Notes: generated by a model from the letters alone, not told the origin. A DNA stretch of 64,000 nucleotides from Aliidiomarina iranensis (GCF_003987135.1 NZ_PIPJ01000001.1:558001-622000); one strand, 5' to 3'; counted from the stretch's first letter, positions 36,263-45,973 are shown. Program-made: numbers and translations.

Positions 36263-36369
36263 GGCATTGGCGCCACCATAACTGAGCATTACTCGAACCA
36301 TAAATACTGTGAATGGCTGAAATAGCCTTTATTATCCGCGTTGAAATTCATTTTTAAGTGAATTTGGCG

Positions 36370-36375
36370 TATAAT
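36370..36375 (+). promoter_or_regulatory. -10 box upstream of acnB
   Basis: TATAAT at 36370-36375 in the 186-bp gap before acnB, 74 bp from its start. The -35 at the proper spacing (TTCATT) is poor, so an activator may assist. Confidence 0.45.
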
Positions 36376-36448
36376 TCGCCCGTTTTCAAATCGCCCACGC
36401 CGCTTTCATATCGAACCGAGCGGGGGCTTTTATTAAGAGGAATTATTT

Positions 36449-39037
36449 GTGTTAGAACAATACCGTGCACATGTGGCCGAACGCGCCGCGGAAGGAATTC
36501 CACCCAAGCCACTTTCTCCAGAGCAGGTTTCTGAATTAGTAGAGCTTTTGAAAAATCCACCTGCAGGTGAAGAAGATTTCTTACTTGAGCTGTTGAGTGA
36601 ACGCGTGCCTCCTGGCGTAGATGAAGCCGCTTATGTGAAAGCGGGCTTCTTGGCAGCGATTACCAAAGGCGAAGTAACGAGCCCAGTTATTGATAAGCAA
36701 CGTGCCGTAAAGCTTTTAGGCAACATGCACGGCGGTTACAACATTGTAACCTTAGTTGAGTTGCTTGATGATGCAGAACTTGCCGAGCTTGCCGGCGCCG
36801 AGCTAAAAGAAACGATTTTGATGTTTGATGCTTTCCATGATGTGGAAGAGCGCATGAAAAACGGCAACGCGGTAGCGAAAGATGTTGTGGAATCTTGGGC
36901 GAAAGCTGAATGGTTTACTAACCGCCCAGAAATGCCAGAAAAAATCACCACAACGGTATTTAAAGTTACTGGCGAAACTAACACTGATGATCTCTCACCG
37001 GCACCAGATGCATGGTCGCGCCCAGATATCCCATTACATGCCAAAGCCATGTATAAAATGCCACGCGAAGGCATTACGAATGCGGCAGAGCAAATTGAAG
37101 AACTGAAGCAAAAAGGCCACCCAATCTCTTTCGTCGGTGATGTGGTTGGTACCGGCTCTTCACGTAAATCAGCTACTAACTCGGTGCTTTGGTACATCGG
37201 TGAAGATATGCCAGGCACTCCGAACAAGCGCTCTGGTGGTATTTGCATTGGTGGTAAAGTGGCGCCAATTTTCTTCAACACCATGAAAGATACTGGAACC
37301 TTGGTATTTGAAGCGGATGTAGAGAAAATGAATATGGGTGATGTGATTCACATTTATCCATACGCTGGCAAGATCGAAAATGAAGCCGGTGAAGTGATTG
37401 CCGAATACGAATATGCTTCTGATGTGATTATCGATGAAGTACGCGCTGGTGGCCGTATTAATTTGATTATCGGCCGCGGCTTAACTACGAAAGCGCGCGA
37501 ATCGCTTGGTTTAGGCCATCATGATTTATTCCGTGCACCAGAGCAGCCAAATGATACCGGTAAAGGGTACACCTTAGCTCAGAAGATGGTAGGAAAAGCA
37601 TGTGGCATTGAAGGCGTGCGCCCTGGCACCTACTGTGAACCGCGCATGACAACCGTAGGCTCGCAAGATACTACCGGGCCGATGACTCGGGATGAGCTGA
37701 AAGATTTGGCATGCTTAGGGTTTAACTCTGATTTGGTAATGCAATCATTCTGCCACACGGCCGCATATCCGAAGCCAGTAGATATCGATACTCAGCACAC
37801 TCTACCTGATTTCATTATGAACCGTGGCGGCGTATCGCTTCGCCCTGGCGATGGCATTATTCACAGCTGGTTAAACCGTATGTTGTTGCCAGATACCGTA
37901 GGTACGGGTGGCGATTCCCATACGCGTTTCCCATTGGGTATTTCGTTCCCTGCCGGTTCAGGCTTAGTAGCATTCGCGGCGGCTACCGGTGTAATGCCAT
38001 TAGATATGCCAGAATCCGTATTGGTGCGCTTCAAAGGCAAAATGCAGCCGGGCGTTACCCTGCGTGATTTAGTACATGCCATTCCTTTATACGGTATCAA
38101 GCAAGGCCTACTTACGGTTGAAAAACGTGGTAAGAAAAATGCCTTCTCTGGCCGAATCCTAGAAATCGAAGGCCTAGATAACTTAACCGTTGAGCAGGCG
38201 TTTGAACTTTCTGATGCCTCAGCAGAGCGTTCAGCTGCCGGTTGTACTATTAAGCTTTCAGAAGAATCGATTGCTGAATATTTGCGTTCAAACATCACCA
38301 TGCTTCGTTGGATGATTGCCGAAGGTTACGGCGATGTGCGCACGCTTGAGCGCCGCGCGAAGAAAATGGAAGAGTGGTTGGCGAATCCTGAATTAATGGA
38401 AGCCGACAAAGATGCAGAGTATGCCGAAGTTGTAGAAATCGATTTGAACGAAATCGTTGAACCAATTCTTTGCTGCCCGAACGATCCGGATGATGCAAAA
38501 ACCTTATCCGATGTTGCCGGCAATAAAGTAGATGAAGTATTCATCGGCTCTTGCATGACCAACATTGGCCACTTCCGTGCGGCGGGTAAATTGCTTGAGC
38601 AAAACACTAAGCCACTGAACACGCAATTGTGGATCGCGCCACCAACGAAGATGGACGAAGCGCAATTGATGGAAGAAGGTTACTACAACATCTACGGCCG
38701 CAACGGTGTACGCACTGAAATGCCAGGTTGTTCATTGTGTATGGGTAACCAAGCGCGTGTGAAAGCAGGTGCAACGGTGCTTTCTACCTCTACGCGTAAC
38801 TTCCCGAACCGTTTAGGTGATGGTGCGAACGTGTACTTGGCTTCTGCTGAACTTTCAGCAGTAGGCGCGATTTTGGGCAAAATCCCAACCCGTGAAGAGT
38901 ATATGGAATACGCGCAAAACATCGATGCGATGGCGGGTGAAGTGTATAAGTATCTGAACTTCGATCAAATGCCTGATTTTATGGCTGCTGAACAAAAAGC
39001 AAAAGATACAATTATTCCAACCATCAGTGTTGCCTAA
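36449..39037 (+). CDS. acnB: Aconitate hydratase B
   Basis: The main TCA-cycle aconitase of gammaproteobacteria; it isomerises citrate to isocitrate with a [4Fe-4S] cluster. The 862 residues begin MLEQYRAHVAERAAEGIPPK as in E. coli AcnB (HEAT-like domain), followed by the swivel domain (TDDLSPAPDAWSRPDIPLHA) and the cluster domains. Cluster Cys are seen in FIGSCMTNIGHF and PGCSLCMGNQ. The start codon is GTG (36449-36451) with AAGAGG 8 bases before it. It is monocistronic, ending at the terminator at 39124-39155. Members can bind mRNA when the cluster is lost. Confidence 0.97.
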   Translation: MLEQYRAHVAERAAEGIPPKPLSPEQVSELVELLKNPPAGEEDFLLELLSERVPPGVDEAAYVKAGFLAAITKGEVTSPVIDKQRAVKLLGNMHGGYNIVTLVELLDDAELAELAGAELKETILMFDAFHDVEERMKNGNAVAKDVVESWAKAEWFTNRPEMPEKITTTVFKVTGETNTDDLSPAPDAWSRPDIPLHAKAMYKMPREGITNAAEQIEELKQKGHPISFVGDVVGTGSSRKSATNSVLWYIGEDMPGTPNKRSGGICIGGKVAPIFFNTMKDTGTLVFEADVEKMNMGDVIHIYPYAGKIENEAGEVIAEYEYASDVIIDEVRAGGRINLIIGRGLTTKARESLGLGHHDLFRAPEQPNDTGKGYTLAQKMVGKACGIEGVRPGTYCEPRMTTVGSQDTTGPMTRDELKDLACLGFNSDLVMQSFCHTAAYPKPVDIDTQHTLPDFIMNRGGVSLRPGDGIIHSWLNRMLLPDTVGTGGDSHTRFPLGISFPAGSGLVAFAAATGVMPLDMPESVLVRFKGKMQPGVTLRDLVHAIPLYGIKQGLLTVEKRGKKNAFSGRILEIEGLDNLTVEQAFELSDASAERSAAGCTIKLSEESIAEYLRSNITMLRWMIAEGYGDVRTLERRAKKMEEWLANPELMEADKDAEYAEVVEIDLNEIVEPILCCPNDPDDAKTLSDVAGNKVDEVFIGSCMTNIGHFRAAGKLLEQNTKPLNTQLWIAPPTKMDEAQLMEEGYYNIYGRNGVRTEMPGCSLCMGNQARVKAGATVLSTSTRNFPNRLGDGANVYLASAELSAVGAILGKIPTREEYMEYAQNIDAMAGEVYKYLNFDQMPDFMAAEQKAKDTIIPTISVA

Positions 39038-39123
39038 AGAATATTGTTTAAGGAATGCTGCGCAAGAAGTGTTGCTAAAGCAAAGCGATTAAGGCTGATG
39101 TAAATTTACATGAGTAAGAATAA

Positions 39124-39155
39124 AGCCCAGTACTTATTTAAGTGCTGGGCTTTTT
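39124..39155 (+). terminator. Rho-independent terminator of acnB
   Basis: AAGCCCAGTACTT and AAGTGCTGGGCTTTTTAT form a stem of about 13 bp with one mismatch and a T-run, 87 bp after the acnB stop. Confidence 0.9.
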
Positions 39156-39444
39156 ATCTATTGGTACCCCGGTATATCGAATCGAATCAGAGGCGAATGC
39201 AATTGCCCGCGGGTTCGTTTTAGCCACACAAAGCAAGTTAGCCACTAGCCCGAGGCAGCTTCCGGTGTGCCCAGAGCTTGAAATGCTCGGCATTACTGAT
39301 TACCGTCAGGTAACCTATAATAAATACAAAGTGTTATTTCGATTGGATGACAACAAGCAGGAGGCTTACGTGATGGCGTTTATGCGCCAGAATCAGAGCG
39401 CGCAACGGTTATTGATTGATTATGTAATCAAAGCGCCCACCTAA
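39142..39444 (+). pseudogene. RelE/ParE-type toxin remnant, N-terminus lost
   Basis: The readable protein ends in a typical RelE/ParE core: PELEMLGITDYRQVTYNKYK, then VLFRLDDNKQEAYVMAFMRQ and QSAQRLLIDYVI. The first 25-30 residues of the family (first strand and helix) are missing: the frame begins inside the acnB terminator hairpin, and no ribosome binding site precedes a usable start. No antitoxin gene lies beside it. I read it as a decayed toxin gene fused to the acnB terminator. If it is expressed from a cryptic start it would still lack an essential part of the fold. Confidence 0.6.
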
Positions 39445-39463
39445 CCATAAGCTGGAGAACACC

Positions 39464-41191
39464 ATGCCCTCATTTGTGCAAAAGGCAGCCGTTGCTGCTA
39501 TTACCGCCGGCCTAGCTGTAGCAGCCGCAATTACTCCAATCTACACCGCCACCGCCGCCGATAGAATTACCGGACATCACTTTGCCACCCGTTCGGAGGT
39601 AATGGCACCTGAAGCGATGGCAGCAACTAGCCAAGGGTTGGCTACTCAAGCCGCTTTAGATGTGATGAAGGCCGGTGGCAATGCCATTGATGCGGCTATT
39701 GCCGCAAACGCCGTGCTCGGCTTGGTTGAACCCACGGGCAACGGCATTGGTGGCGATCTGTATGCCATTATTTGGCATGCAGAAAGCGAGCAGCTATATG
39801 GGCTCAATGCATCTGGCCGCTCGCCAATGAGCCTTTCTTTAGATTATTTTCAAGAAAACGGTTACGAAAGTATTCCTGCTCGGGGCTTGTTGCCGCTCTC
39901 GGTGCCCGGCGCTGTTGATGGGTGGTTTGAAATGCATGAACGTTTCGGCTCAATGCCGATGCCGAATGTTCTAGCCCCGGCTATCCATTATGCCGAAAGC
40001 GGGTTTCCAGTAACTGAAGTAATTGCTTATTACTTTGAGCGCAACGCCGAAGTATTGCAGGATTTTCCAGGTTTTCGCGAAGTATTTATGAAAAGCGGCC
40101 ATCCACCGCGTAAAGGCGAAATATTTCGTAATCCCGATTTAGCCAATACCTATAAGAAGCTAGCTAGCGATGGCAGAGATGCGTTCTACGAAGGTGAAAT
40201 TGCTCGAACTATTGGTAACTTTGTGCAAGAACATGGTGGGTTTTTAAGCTACGAAGATCTAGCTGCGCATGAATCAGAGTGGGTGGAGCCGGTATCTACA
40301 AATTATCGTGGTTATGATTTGTGGGAATTGCCGCCAAATACGCAAGGTATTGCCGCGTTGCAAATTCTGAATATTCTCGAGCACTTTGATATTGCGAAAA
40401 TGGGCTTCGATAGCCCGGAGTATATTCACCATTTTGTAGAAGCAAAAAAATTAGCCTTTGAAGACCGCGCGAAATTCTACTCCGATACGGCATTTAACGA
40501 CATTCCAGTTGATTGGTTGATCTCCAAAGAATATGCCCAAGAGCGGGTGCAACTGATTAATCCAGAACGAGCTGGCCGCAGCTATGAGCCAGGTAACCCG
40601 CCCACAACCGGCGATACCATTTATCTCACCACCGCCGATAAATACGGCAATATGGTTTCGTTGATTCAGAGTAATTATCGCGGCATGGGCTCAGGCGTTA
40701 CACCGGAAGGCTTGGGTTTTGTATTGCAGAATCGGGGTGAATTATTTGCTCTTGAAGAAGGCCATATGAACGTGTTTGAACCGGGTAAGCGTCCGTTCCA
40801 AACCATTATCCCAGCCTTTGTGACCAAAGATGGGAAGCCACTCATGAGTTATGGCGTGATGGGCGGCGCAACACAACCACAGATGCATGCCCAAATTCTG
40901 ATTAACATGATCGATTTTGGCATGAACTTACAAGAAGCCGGTGATGCCCCGCGCATCTTACACACGGGATCAAGCCAACCTACTGGCGAAATCATGGTTG
41001 ATGGCGGTGCCGTAAGTTTAGAAAATGGCTTTTCTGATCATACCCGGCGTGAGTTGATAAAAATGGGCCATCGCCTGCAAGAATCAGTTGGCCCCTATGG
41101 AGGTTATCAAGCCATTTGGTTTGATGCTGAGCAGGGAGTTTACATAGGCGCATCGGAAAGCCGCAAAGATGGATACGCGGCCGGTTATTAA
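39464..41191 (+). CDS. ggt: Gamma-glutamyltransferase
   Basis: A 575-residue periplasmic enzyme that cleaves glutathione and other gamma-glutamyl compounds and can transfer the glutamyl group to peptides. The signal peptide ends in ATAADR (about residue 33). The proenzyme cuts itself before a Thr in TGDTIYLTTAD (about residue 386) to make large and small subunits; QSNYRGMGSGVTPEGLG follows, and the substrate Gly-Gly is in SYGVMGGATQPQ. GGAG lies 7 bases before the ATG. It could supply glutamate and cysteinylglycine to a peptide-using cell. Single gene between the toxin remnant and a 321-bp spacer. Confidence 0.93.
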   Translation: MPSFVQKAAVAAITAGLAVAAAITPIYTATAADRITGHHFATRSEVMAPEAMAATSQGLATQAALDVMKAGGNAIDAAIAANAVLGLVEPTGNGIGGDLYAIIWHAESEQLYGLNASGRSPMSLSLDYFQENGYESIPARGLLPLSVPGAVDGWFEMHERFGSMPMPNVLAPAIHYAESGFPVTEVIAYYFERNAEVLQDFPGFREVFMKSGHPPRKGEIFRNPDLANTYKKLASDGRDAFYEGEIARTIGNFVQEHGGFLSYEDLAAHESEWVEPVSTNYRGYDLWELPPNTQGIAALQILNILEHFDIAKMGFDSPEYIHHFVEAKKLAFEDRAKFYSDTAFNDIPVDWLISKEYAQERVQLINPERAGRSYEPGNPPTTGDTIYLTTADKYGNMVSLIQSNYRGMGSGVTPEGLGFVLQNRGELFALEEGHMNVFEPGKRPFQTIIPAFVTKDGKPLMSYGVMGGATQPQMHAQILINMIDFGMNLQEAGDAPRILHTGSSQPTGEIMVDGGAVSLENGFSDHTRRELIKMGHRLQESVGPYGGYQAIWFDAEQGVYIGASESRKDGYAAGY

Positions 41192-41512
41192 TATCTAAAC
41201 GTCCGTTTTGATGGTGGTTAGCTCTGCATCAAGGCTGCTTGGTTGTGTTAGAGCGTGATGCTCACCGCAGCGAAGAGTGCGGTTACCGAATGTGGCGTAA
41301 CTTTGCTCGATTCATGGCTGATTTTTTGCCAACATGGTGTGTGCTGAGTCGATAAGCAGCGATTGCCTGTGTGTATCGACGATGATCACCTAAGCTGATC
41401 ACCGTAAATGAATACGGCGCGAAATTCTTTACACCCGTAATTAAAGATATGTTTTTGGAACTGTAAGTTTGCCGAACCGGTGATAACCATAAAAAAGATA
41501 AATGGGAATATT
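41192..41512. other. Non-coding spacer
   Basis: No gene, clear terminator or repeat is visible. AAGATAAATGGGAATATTATG at the right end, with GGGA 6 bases before the ATG, is the ribosome binding region of the S10 peptidase. Confidence 0.5.
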
Positions 41513-43051
41513 ATGAACATACTAAAGAAAGGCGTGTTAGTGCTAACGCTTGCCACTCTGCCACTTGGGCTCATTTCCTATGCAAATACTGCACAAGCGA
41601 ATGAAGAGCATCGCCGCAGCATCGATGTGGAATCCGTTGTGGTAACTGAACATCGCGCGCGGATTAACGGCTCGCGAATTGAATACAAAGCATATGCGGG
41701 CACAATGCCAGTATGGAATGATGAAGGCCATCCTACAGCAACGTTGCAATACACCTATTACGAACGCCAAGGTGTGAGTAATCAAGAAAAGCGGCCGTTA
41801 TTGATTTCCTTTAACGGTGGCCCCGGCTCAGCATCGGTTTGGATGCACGTAGCCTATACCGGCCCGAAAACCTTGTTACTTGATGAGGAAGGTTTTCCAA
41901 CCCAACCATATGGCGTGCAAGAAAACCCTTATTCAGTGCTCGATGTGGCCGATATTGTGTTTGTTAATCCGGTAAACACGGGGTATTCCCGAGTATTGCC
42001 TGGCCCTGATGGCAACATGCCTTCTCGTGCAGAACAGCAAAAAATGTTTTTTGGCGTGAATGAAGATATTCGCTATCTCTCTGAGTGGGTGAATACTTTT
42101 GTAACACGTTATGAGCGCTGGCGTTCGCCAAAGTTTTTAATTGGTGAAAGTTACGGTACTACCCGTGTAGCGGGCATGGCGCTGGCCTTGCAAAATAATC
42201 ACTGGATGTATCTGAATGGTGTGATTTTGGTTTCGCCTACGGATATGGGAATCGATCGTGATGGCCCAGTTAAAGCAGCAAACCGCTTGCCCTATTTCGC
42301 AGCAGCGGCTTGGTATCACGATGCGCTTGATGAAGAACTGCAAAATGGCGATCTCTACGATTTATTGCCTGAAGTAGAGGCCTTTACCATAAATGAATAT
42401 CTGCCGGCCCTAGCAAAAGGCGCTTGGCTTCCGGCTGCAGAAAAGCAAGCCATTGCTGAACAGGTGGCGCGTTTTTCTGGCCTTTCGGTTGAAGCGGTAC
42501 TACGCAGTAATTTAGATGTTGATACGGCGTTTTTCTGGAAAGAGCTATTGCGCGATGAAGGCTATACCATTGGCCGCTTAGATTCACGCTATAAAGGCAT
42601 CGATCGCAATGATGTGGGTGCCCGCCCTGATTTTAACTCAGAACTTACTTCGTGGTTACATTCGTTCACGCCAGCGATAAACTATTACTTACGTGAAGAG
42701 CTCGGCTTTGAAACCGATGTGAGCTACAACATGTTTGGCCCGGTGCACCCTTGGGATCGCAGTGGCAACAATACGGGTGAAAATCTCCGCCAAGCCATGG
42801 CACAGAACCCATTCTTAAATGTGCTTTATCAAGCGGGTTACTATGATGGCGCTACGAACTATTTCGATGCCAAATATAGTATGTGGCAAATGGATCCGAG
42901 TGGAAAAATGAAAGATCGCTTGTTCTTTGAAGGCTATCGGAGCGGACATATGATGTATCTTCGCCGCCATGATCTTGAGCTTTCGAATGAGCATTTACGC
43001 GAGTTCATTTTAAACGCGTTACCTGCGGAAGGCACACCTGCTAAATATTAA
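41513..43051 (+). CDS. S10-family serine carboxypeptidase, exported
   Basis: A 512-residue secreted peptidase. The signal peptide ends near ANTAQA (about residue 28). The S10 features are FNGGPGSASVWMHVAYTGP (oxyanion hole and substrate carboxylate site), the nucleophile Ser in IGESYGTTR (about residue 212), an Asp in GYYDGATNYFDAKYS and the His in RSGHMMYLRR near the C-terminus. The pattern resembles peptidases S10 of Alteromonadales and Xanthomonadales, which remove C-terminal residues at acid pH in studied members. The ATG at 41513 was chosen because it directly precedes the hydrophobic signal; the frame is open back to 41480. Confidence 0.92.
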   Translation: MNILKKGVLVLTLATLPLGLISYANTAQANEEHRRSIDVESVVVTEHRARINGSRIEYKAYAGTMPVWNDEGHPTATLQYTYYERQGVSNQEKRPLLISFNGGPGSASVWMHVAYTGPKTLLLDEEGFPTQPYGVQENPYSVLDVADIVFVNPVNTGYSRVLPGPDGNMPSRAEQQKMFFGVNEDIRYLSEWVNTFVTRYERWRSPKFLIGESYGTTRVAGMALALQNNHWMYLNGVILVSPTDMGIDRDGPVKAANRLPYFAAAAWYHDALDEELQNGDLYDLLPEVEAFTINEYLPALAKGAWLPAAEKQAIAEQVARFSGLSVEAVLRSNLDVDTAFFWKELLRDEGYTIGRLDSRYKGIDRNDVGARPDFNSELTSWLHSFTPAINYYLREELGFETDVSYNMFGPVHPWDRSGNNTGENLRQAMAQNPFLNVLYQAGYYDGATNYFDAKYSMWQMDPSGKMKDRLFFEGYRSGHMMYLRRHDLELSNEHLREFILNALPAEGTPAKY

Positions 43052-43068
43052 TTTGCGGGTGGTTTCGT

Positions 43069-43158
43069 AAGGATTTGAACGCTATTAAGGATTTGAACGC
43101 TATTAAGGATTTGAACGCTATTAAGGTTTTGAATGCTAGTGAGGATTTGCATTCTAGA
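43069..43158. repeat. Five tandem copies of an 18-bp repeat
   Basis: Unit AAGGATTTGAACGCTATT: three exact copies (43069-43122), then two degenerate ones (43123-43140 and 43141-43158). It fills the space between the S10 gene and its terminator. No spacers, so it is not a CRISPR. Confidence 0.9.
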
Positions 43159-43179
43159 TAAAGGAACCGCAGATAGATG

Positions 43180-43224
43180 AAACCCGTGCCTCGATGGTGT
43201 AGCATCGTTGCACGGGTTTTTTAT
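43180..43224 (+). terminator. Rho-independent terminator after the S10 peptidase
   Basis: AAACCCGTGC (43180-43189) and GCACGGGTTT (43210-43219) with inner CGATG/CATCG pairing and a T-run. Any start for the next gene inside this hairpin is therefore unlikely. Confidence 0.9.
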
Positions 43225-43302
43225 TGCACGCGCTCGCAGAAACGTGTTTTATGGATACGTGCACTTATTATACGGCCGATTTTGGTTAACGAGAGAAAAC
43301 AG

Positions 43303-44223
43303 ATGCAAGCAATTTCAGCGCGGGTAGCACCGCAACGTTGGTATCGGGGTATACAGGGGCAGCTGGCTCGATTAGCAGTGAGCGGTGTGTTGCCAATTCG
43401 TTGGGCGTATCCAAAACCACAGAAAGAATATGCTGGGAAAACCGGTAAGCTCCATTTAGAAATTGTTAGCCATTGTTGGCAGTATGCGCATTTGCAAGCC
43501 TATCAGTTGAGTTCGCTGGCGCAATATGCGCCAAAAGATATTAGCGTTACTATGACAGTGTATTACAGCGAGGAAGATGATAAATCTTCTGAGTTACTCG
43601 AGTTTTTTGCGCAACAAAAGGTTGAAAATGTTCAGTGGCAATGGCGTGCAATGCCAAAAGAACAATTATTTCGCCGCGGTATTGGCCGCAATCATGCGGC
43701 CTTGAATAGTAACGCTGATTGGGTATGGTTTACCGATTGTGATGTGGTGTTCCATGAAGGCGCGCTTGATAAGCTGGCAGCTGAGCTACAAGGTTGCCGC
43801 GAACCTTTGGTTTACCCACACGAAGAACGGGTTACTTCACTCTTGGCAGAGGATGATCCGCTACTGCAAAAGGCAGCAAAGCCGCAAGTGGTGAGTTTAG
43901 ATGGCACCGAATTTATTACCAAAACACTTACGAAAGCTACTGGGCCGATGCAAATTACGCATGGTGATGTGGCCCGTGAAATGGGCTATTGTGCTGCCAT
44001 GTCGGTATATCAAACCCCCGCGGAAAGCTGGCAGAAATGCTATGAGGATCGCGCCTTCCGTTGGCTATTAAAAAGCCAAGGTAAAGCAATAACAGTGCCC
44101 GGTGTTTATCGGATTCGCCATATTTTTAAAGGCCGATATACAGGCTCACAAACGAACACATCGGTAAGAAGCGCGATTCGGCAAATACAAACTTGGTGGC
44201 GTGATCGCAAAGATAAAGCTTAG
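43303..44223 (+). CDS. GT-A-fold glycosyltransferase, family 2-like
   Basis: A 306-residue cytosolic protein. The domain starts near residue 43 (GKLHLEIVSHCWQYAHLQAY, then ISVTMTVYYSEED), with the metal/nucleotide-sugar DxD site as DCD in WVWFTDCDVVFHEG. The C-terminal part has EDRAFRWLLKSQG, typical of GT2 acceptor binding. The sugar and acceptor are unknown. The frame is open back to 43177, but that start lies in a terminator; the ATG at 43303 has GAGAG upstream (43291-43295). No other cell-envelope polysaccharide gene is nearby. Confidence 0.78.
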   Translation: MQAISARVAPQRWYRGIQGQLARLAVSGVLPIRWAYPKPQKEYAGKTGKLHLEIVSHCWQYAHLQAYQLSSLAQYAPKDISVTMTVYYSEEDDKSSELLEFFAQQKVENVQWQWRAMPKEQLFRRGIGRNHAALNSNADWVWFTDCDVVFHEGALDKLAAELQGCREPLVYPHEERVTSLLAEDDPLLQKAAKPQVVSLDGTEFITKTLTKATGPMQITHGDVAREMGYCAAMSVYQTPAESWQKCYEDRAFRWLLKSQGKAITVPGVYRIRHIFKGRYTGSQTNTSVRSAIRQIQTWWRDRKDKA

Positions 44224-44307
44224 TGTTCAACCTAAATAAAGGTATAACTAACGTGTAGCCTTTGCATATTCGGGCACTCGTTTTCATTCTCAGGGAAGTT
44301 CATCAAT

Positions 44308-45204
44308 ATGGGCCAAATCATTCGTGCACAATCGGGAGTTTGCGCAGAAGCCAGTTTGCATGGCTTAGTTTTGCTATTGCATGTTGTGTCTGAAGATGTA
44401 GCCAAGATTCGGCACAAGCTGGCGCGATATCCCGAGCAAGTAGGAAGCCTTGAGGATCGTTTCTCCGAGAGTATGTTGAGTGTTGTGTTGGCCATTGGCG
44501 AGCCTTATTGGGATGTGCTCTCGCCCGATGAACGGCCTGATGCCCTGAAAAGCATTCCAGATTATGCGCGTAGTGAGCACCCACTACCGATAACTCCTTA
44601 TGATATTGCGATTGTTATTCGCTCAGATCGAGTGGATGCCAACTATTTAGCTGGTTTACACCTAGTTCAGTGGCTGGGAGATTTAGTAACACTAGCAGAA
44701 CAAAATCAACCATTCCGTTGTTTAGATGGCCGTGATTTGTTTGGCTTTAAATATACCAATGAGAGCATTGCCGGCGCGATGAGGCGGCAACGGGCGCTCA
44801 TCACAGAAGAGAACGATCCAACATTTGCCGGCGGCAGCCATTTTTGGTTATTGCAAAGTAAGCTCGATGTGCAGCGTTTCCACCTGCTAACTCAAGCCGA
44901 GCAGGAGCGCATTATGGGGCGAGAAAAAGTATCAGGCCGGCGGTTAAAAACAACTCAGAGCGCAACGCACGCAGATAAAACTGCGGGTGATATTTGGCGC
45001 TTGCATATGCCCTATGGTTCGCTATTAAGGCCGCAAGAAGTGAGCTTATTATTTTCCAATCAGGTGAATTTACTGGATTTATGGATTCGCAATCGATTTT
45101 TAGCTGATGACGATGGGCAAAGCGATCCGTTGCTTGAATATGTGCATGTTGAGCATGCCAGCGCCTATTTTATTCCTGCGCTAAATTGGTTTAACCGGCT
45201 TTAA
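44308..45204 (+). CDS. DyP-type peroxidase-like protein, catalytic Asp missing
   Basis: A 298-residue protein of the YfeX/DyP heme peroxidase family: QSGVCAEASLHGLVLLLHVV is the usual N-terminal strand, and SHFWLLQSKLDVQRF and MGREKVSGRRL are characteristic. The probable proximal heme-ligand His is in QSATHADKT. The family's GxxDG motif (GFxDGTxNP) is altered to GFKYTNES, so the distal catalytic Asp and its Gly are gone. It may therefore bind heme without normal peroxidase turnover, or be on the way to becoming a pseudogene, although the frame is intact and full length. Function uncertain. The space after the gene holds a run of short degenerate repeats. Confidence 0.78.
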   Translation: MGQIIRAQSGVCAEASLHGLVLLLHVVSEDVAKIRHKLARYPEQVGSLEDRFSESMLSVVLAIGEPYWDVLSPDERPDALKSIPDYARSEHPLPITPYDIAIVIRSDRVDANYLAGLHLVQWLGDLVTLAEQNQPFRCLDGRDLFGFKYTNESIAGAMRRQRALITEENDPTFAGGSHFWLLQSKLDVQRFHLLTQAEQERIMGREKVSGRRLKTTQSATHADKTAGDIWRLHMPYGSLLRPQEVSLLFSNQVNLLDLWIRNRFLADDDGQSDPLLEYVHVEHASAYFIPALNWFNRL

Positions 45205-45328
45205 TTCTAGGCTTTTCATTTAGTGCTTATAACCTAATGCCCCTAAGCCTATGCTCCCAAATTCATGCTCCCAACTTAATGCTTCTAGTTCAGCCCATGC
45301 AAAAGCTTATAGTTGAAGATATTGACGT

Positions 45329-45793
45329 TTAGTGATTTTCAAACAAACGCTGAATATTCGCTAAGGTTTCATCGATGTTGCTCACTTTTACCGGTGCAAT
45401 GAAAATTGTATCATCACCGGCAATCGTGCCGAGCACACCCTCTTTCTTACCCACTGAATCAAGCAGGCGAGCGATAAGTTGAGCAGCCCCCGGCGTAGTG
45501 CGGATAATCACCATAACATCGTTGTGCTCAACATCGAGTACGAGCTGGCGCACAGAGCTGCGAGCCGACGGCATAGAAAGTTCAGGTGGTAAACAATACA
45601 CCATATCTTCCCGGGCATTGCGCGCACGCACAGCACCAAATTTACTCAACATGCGCGATACTTTCGATTGATTCATACCATTAAAGCCACGTTCTTGCAG
45701 CGCTTCAACGATTTCCGCTTGCGATGAGTAAGATTCTTCTTTTAATAATTCGCGAAATGCTTCAATGAGCAAATCTTGCTGTAAAGAGGCCAT
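45329..45793 (-). CDS. argR: Arginine repressor
   Basis: A 154-residue regulator that represses arginine synthesis genes when bound to arginine. The N-terminal winged HTH reads [20 protein letters not shown] then [11 protein letters not shown], and the C-terminal hexamerisation and arginine-binding domain has [16 protein letters not shown] with the DD pair that contacts arginine. The frame continues upstream to 45883, but MASLQQDL at 45793 matches the normal length (156 in E. coli). It is divergent from mdh, as in enterics. No clear ARG box was found in the intergenic region. Confidence 0.95.
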   Translation of the reverse strand: MASLQQDLLIEAFRELLKEESYSSQAEIVEALQERGFNGMNQSKVSRMLSKFGAVRARNAREDMVYCLPPELSMPSARSSVRQLVLDVEHNDVMVIIRTTPGAAQLIARLLDSVGKKEGVLGTIAGDDTIFIAPVKVSNIDETLANIQRLFENH

Positions 45794-45973
45794 ACGATCG
45801 TCTAATTGTTTACCAAGATTAAGAGATAGATAGTGTATCGGAAATTTACAACAACACCTAGTTTTGTAAATAAATGCCCCCATATAGAAAAGCAGTTAAA
45901 CGAGCGTTTTATTGTTTTTTTAGGGCTGATCGGCTAAGGTTTAGCCCCCGCAACAGATTGATTGGAGTGCAAT

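Noticed and set aside
43069-43158. Direct repeats resembling a CRISPR array
   Set aside because: The 18-bp units are contiguous with no spacers, and no cas genes are nearby.
45794-45973. ARG box between argR and mdh
   Set aside because: No TGAAT-N-ATTCA-type palindrome was found.
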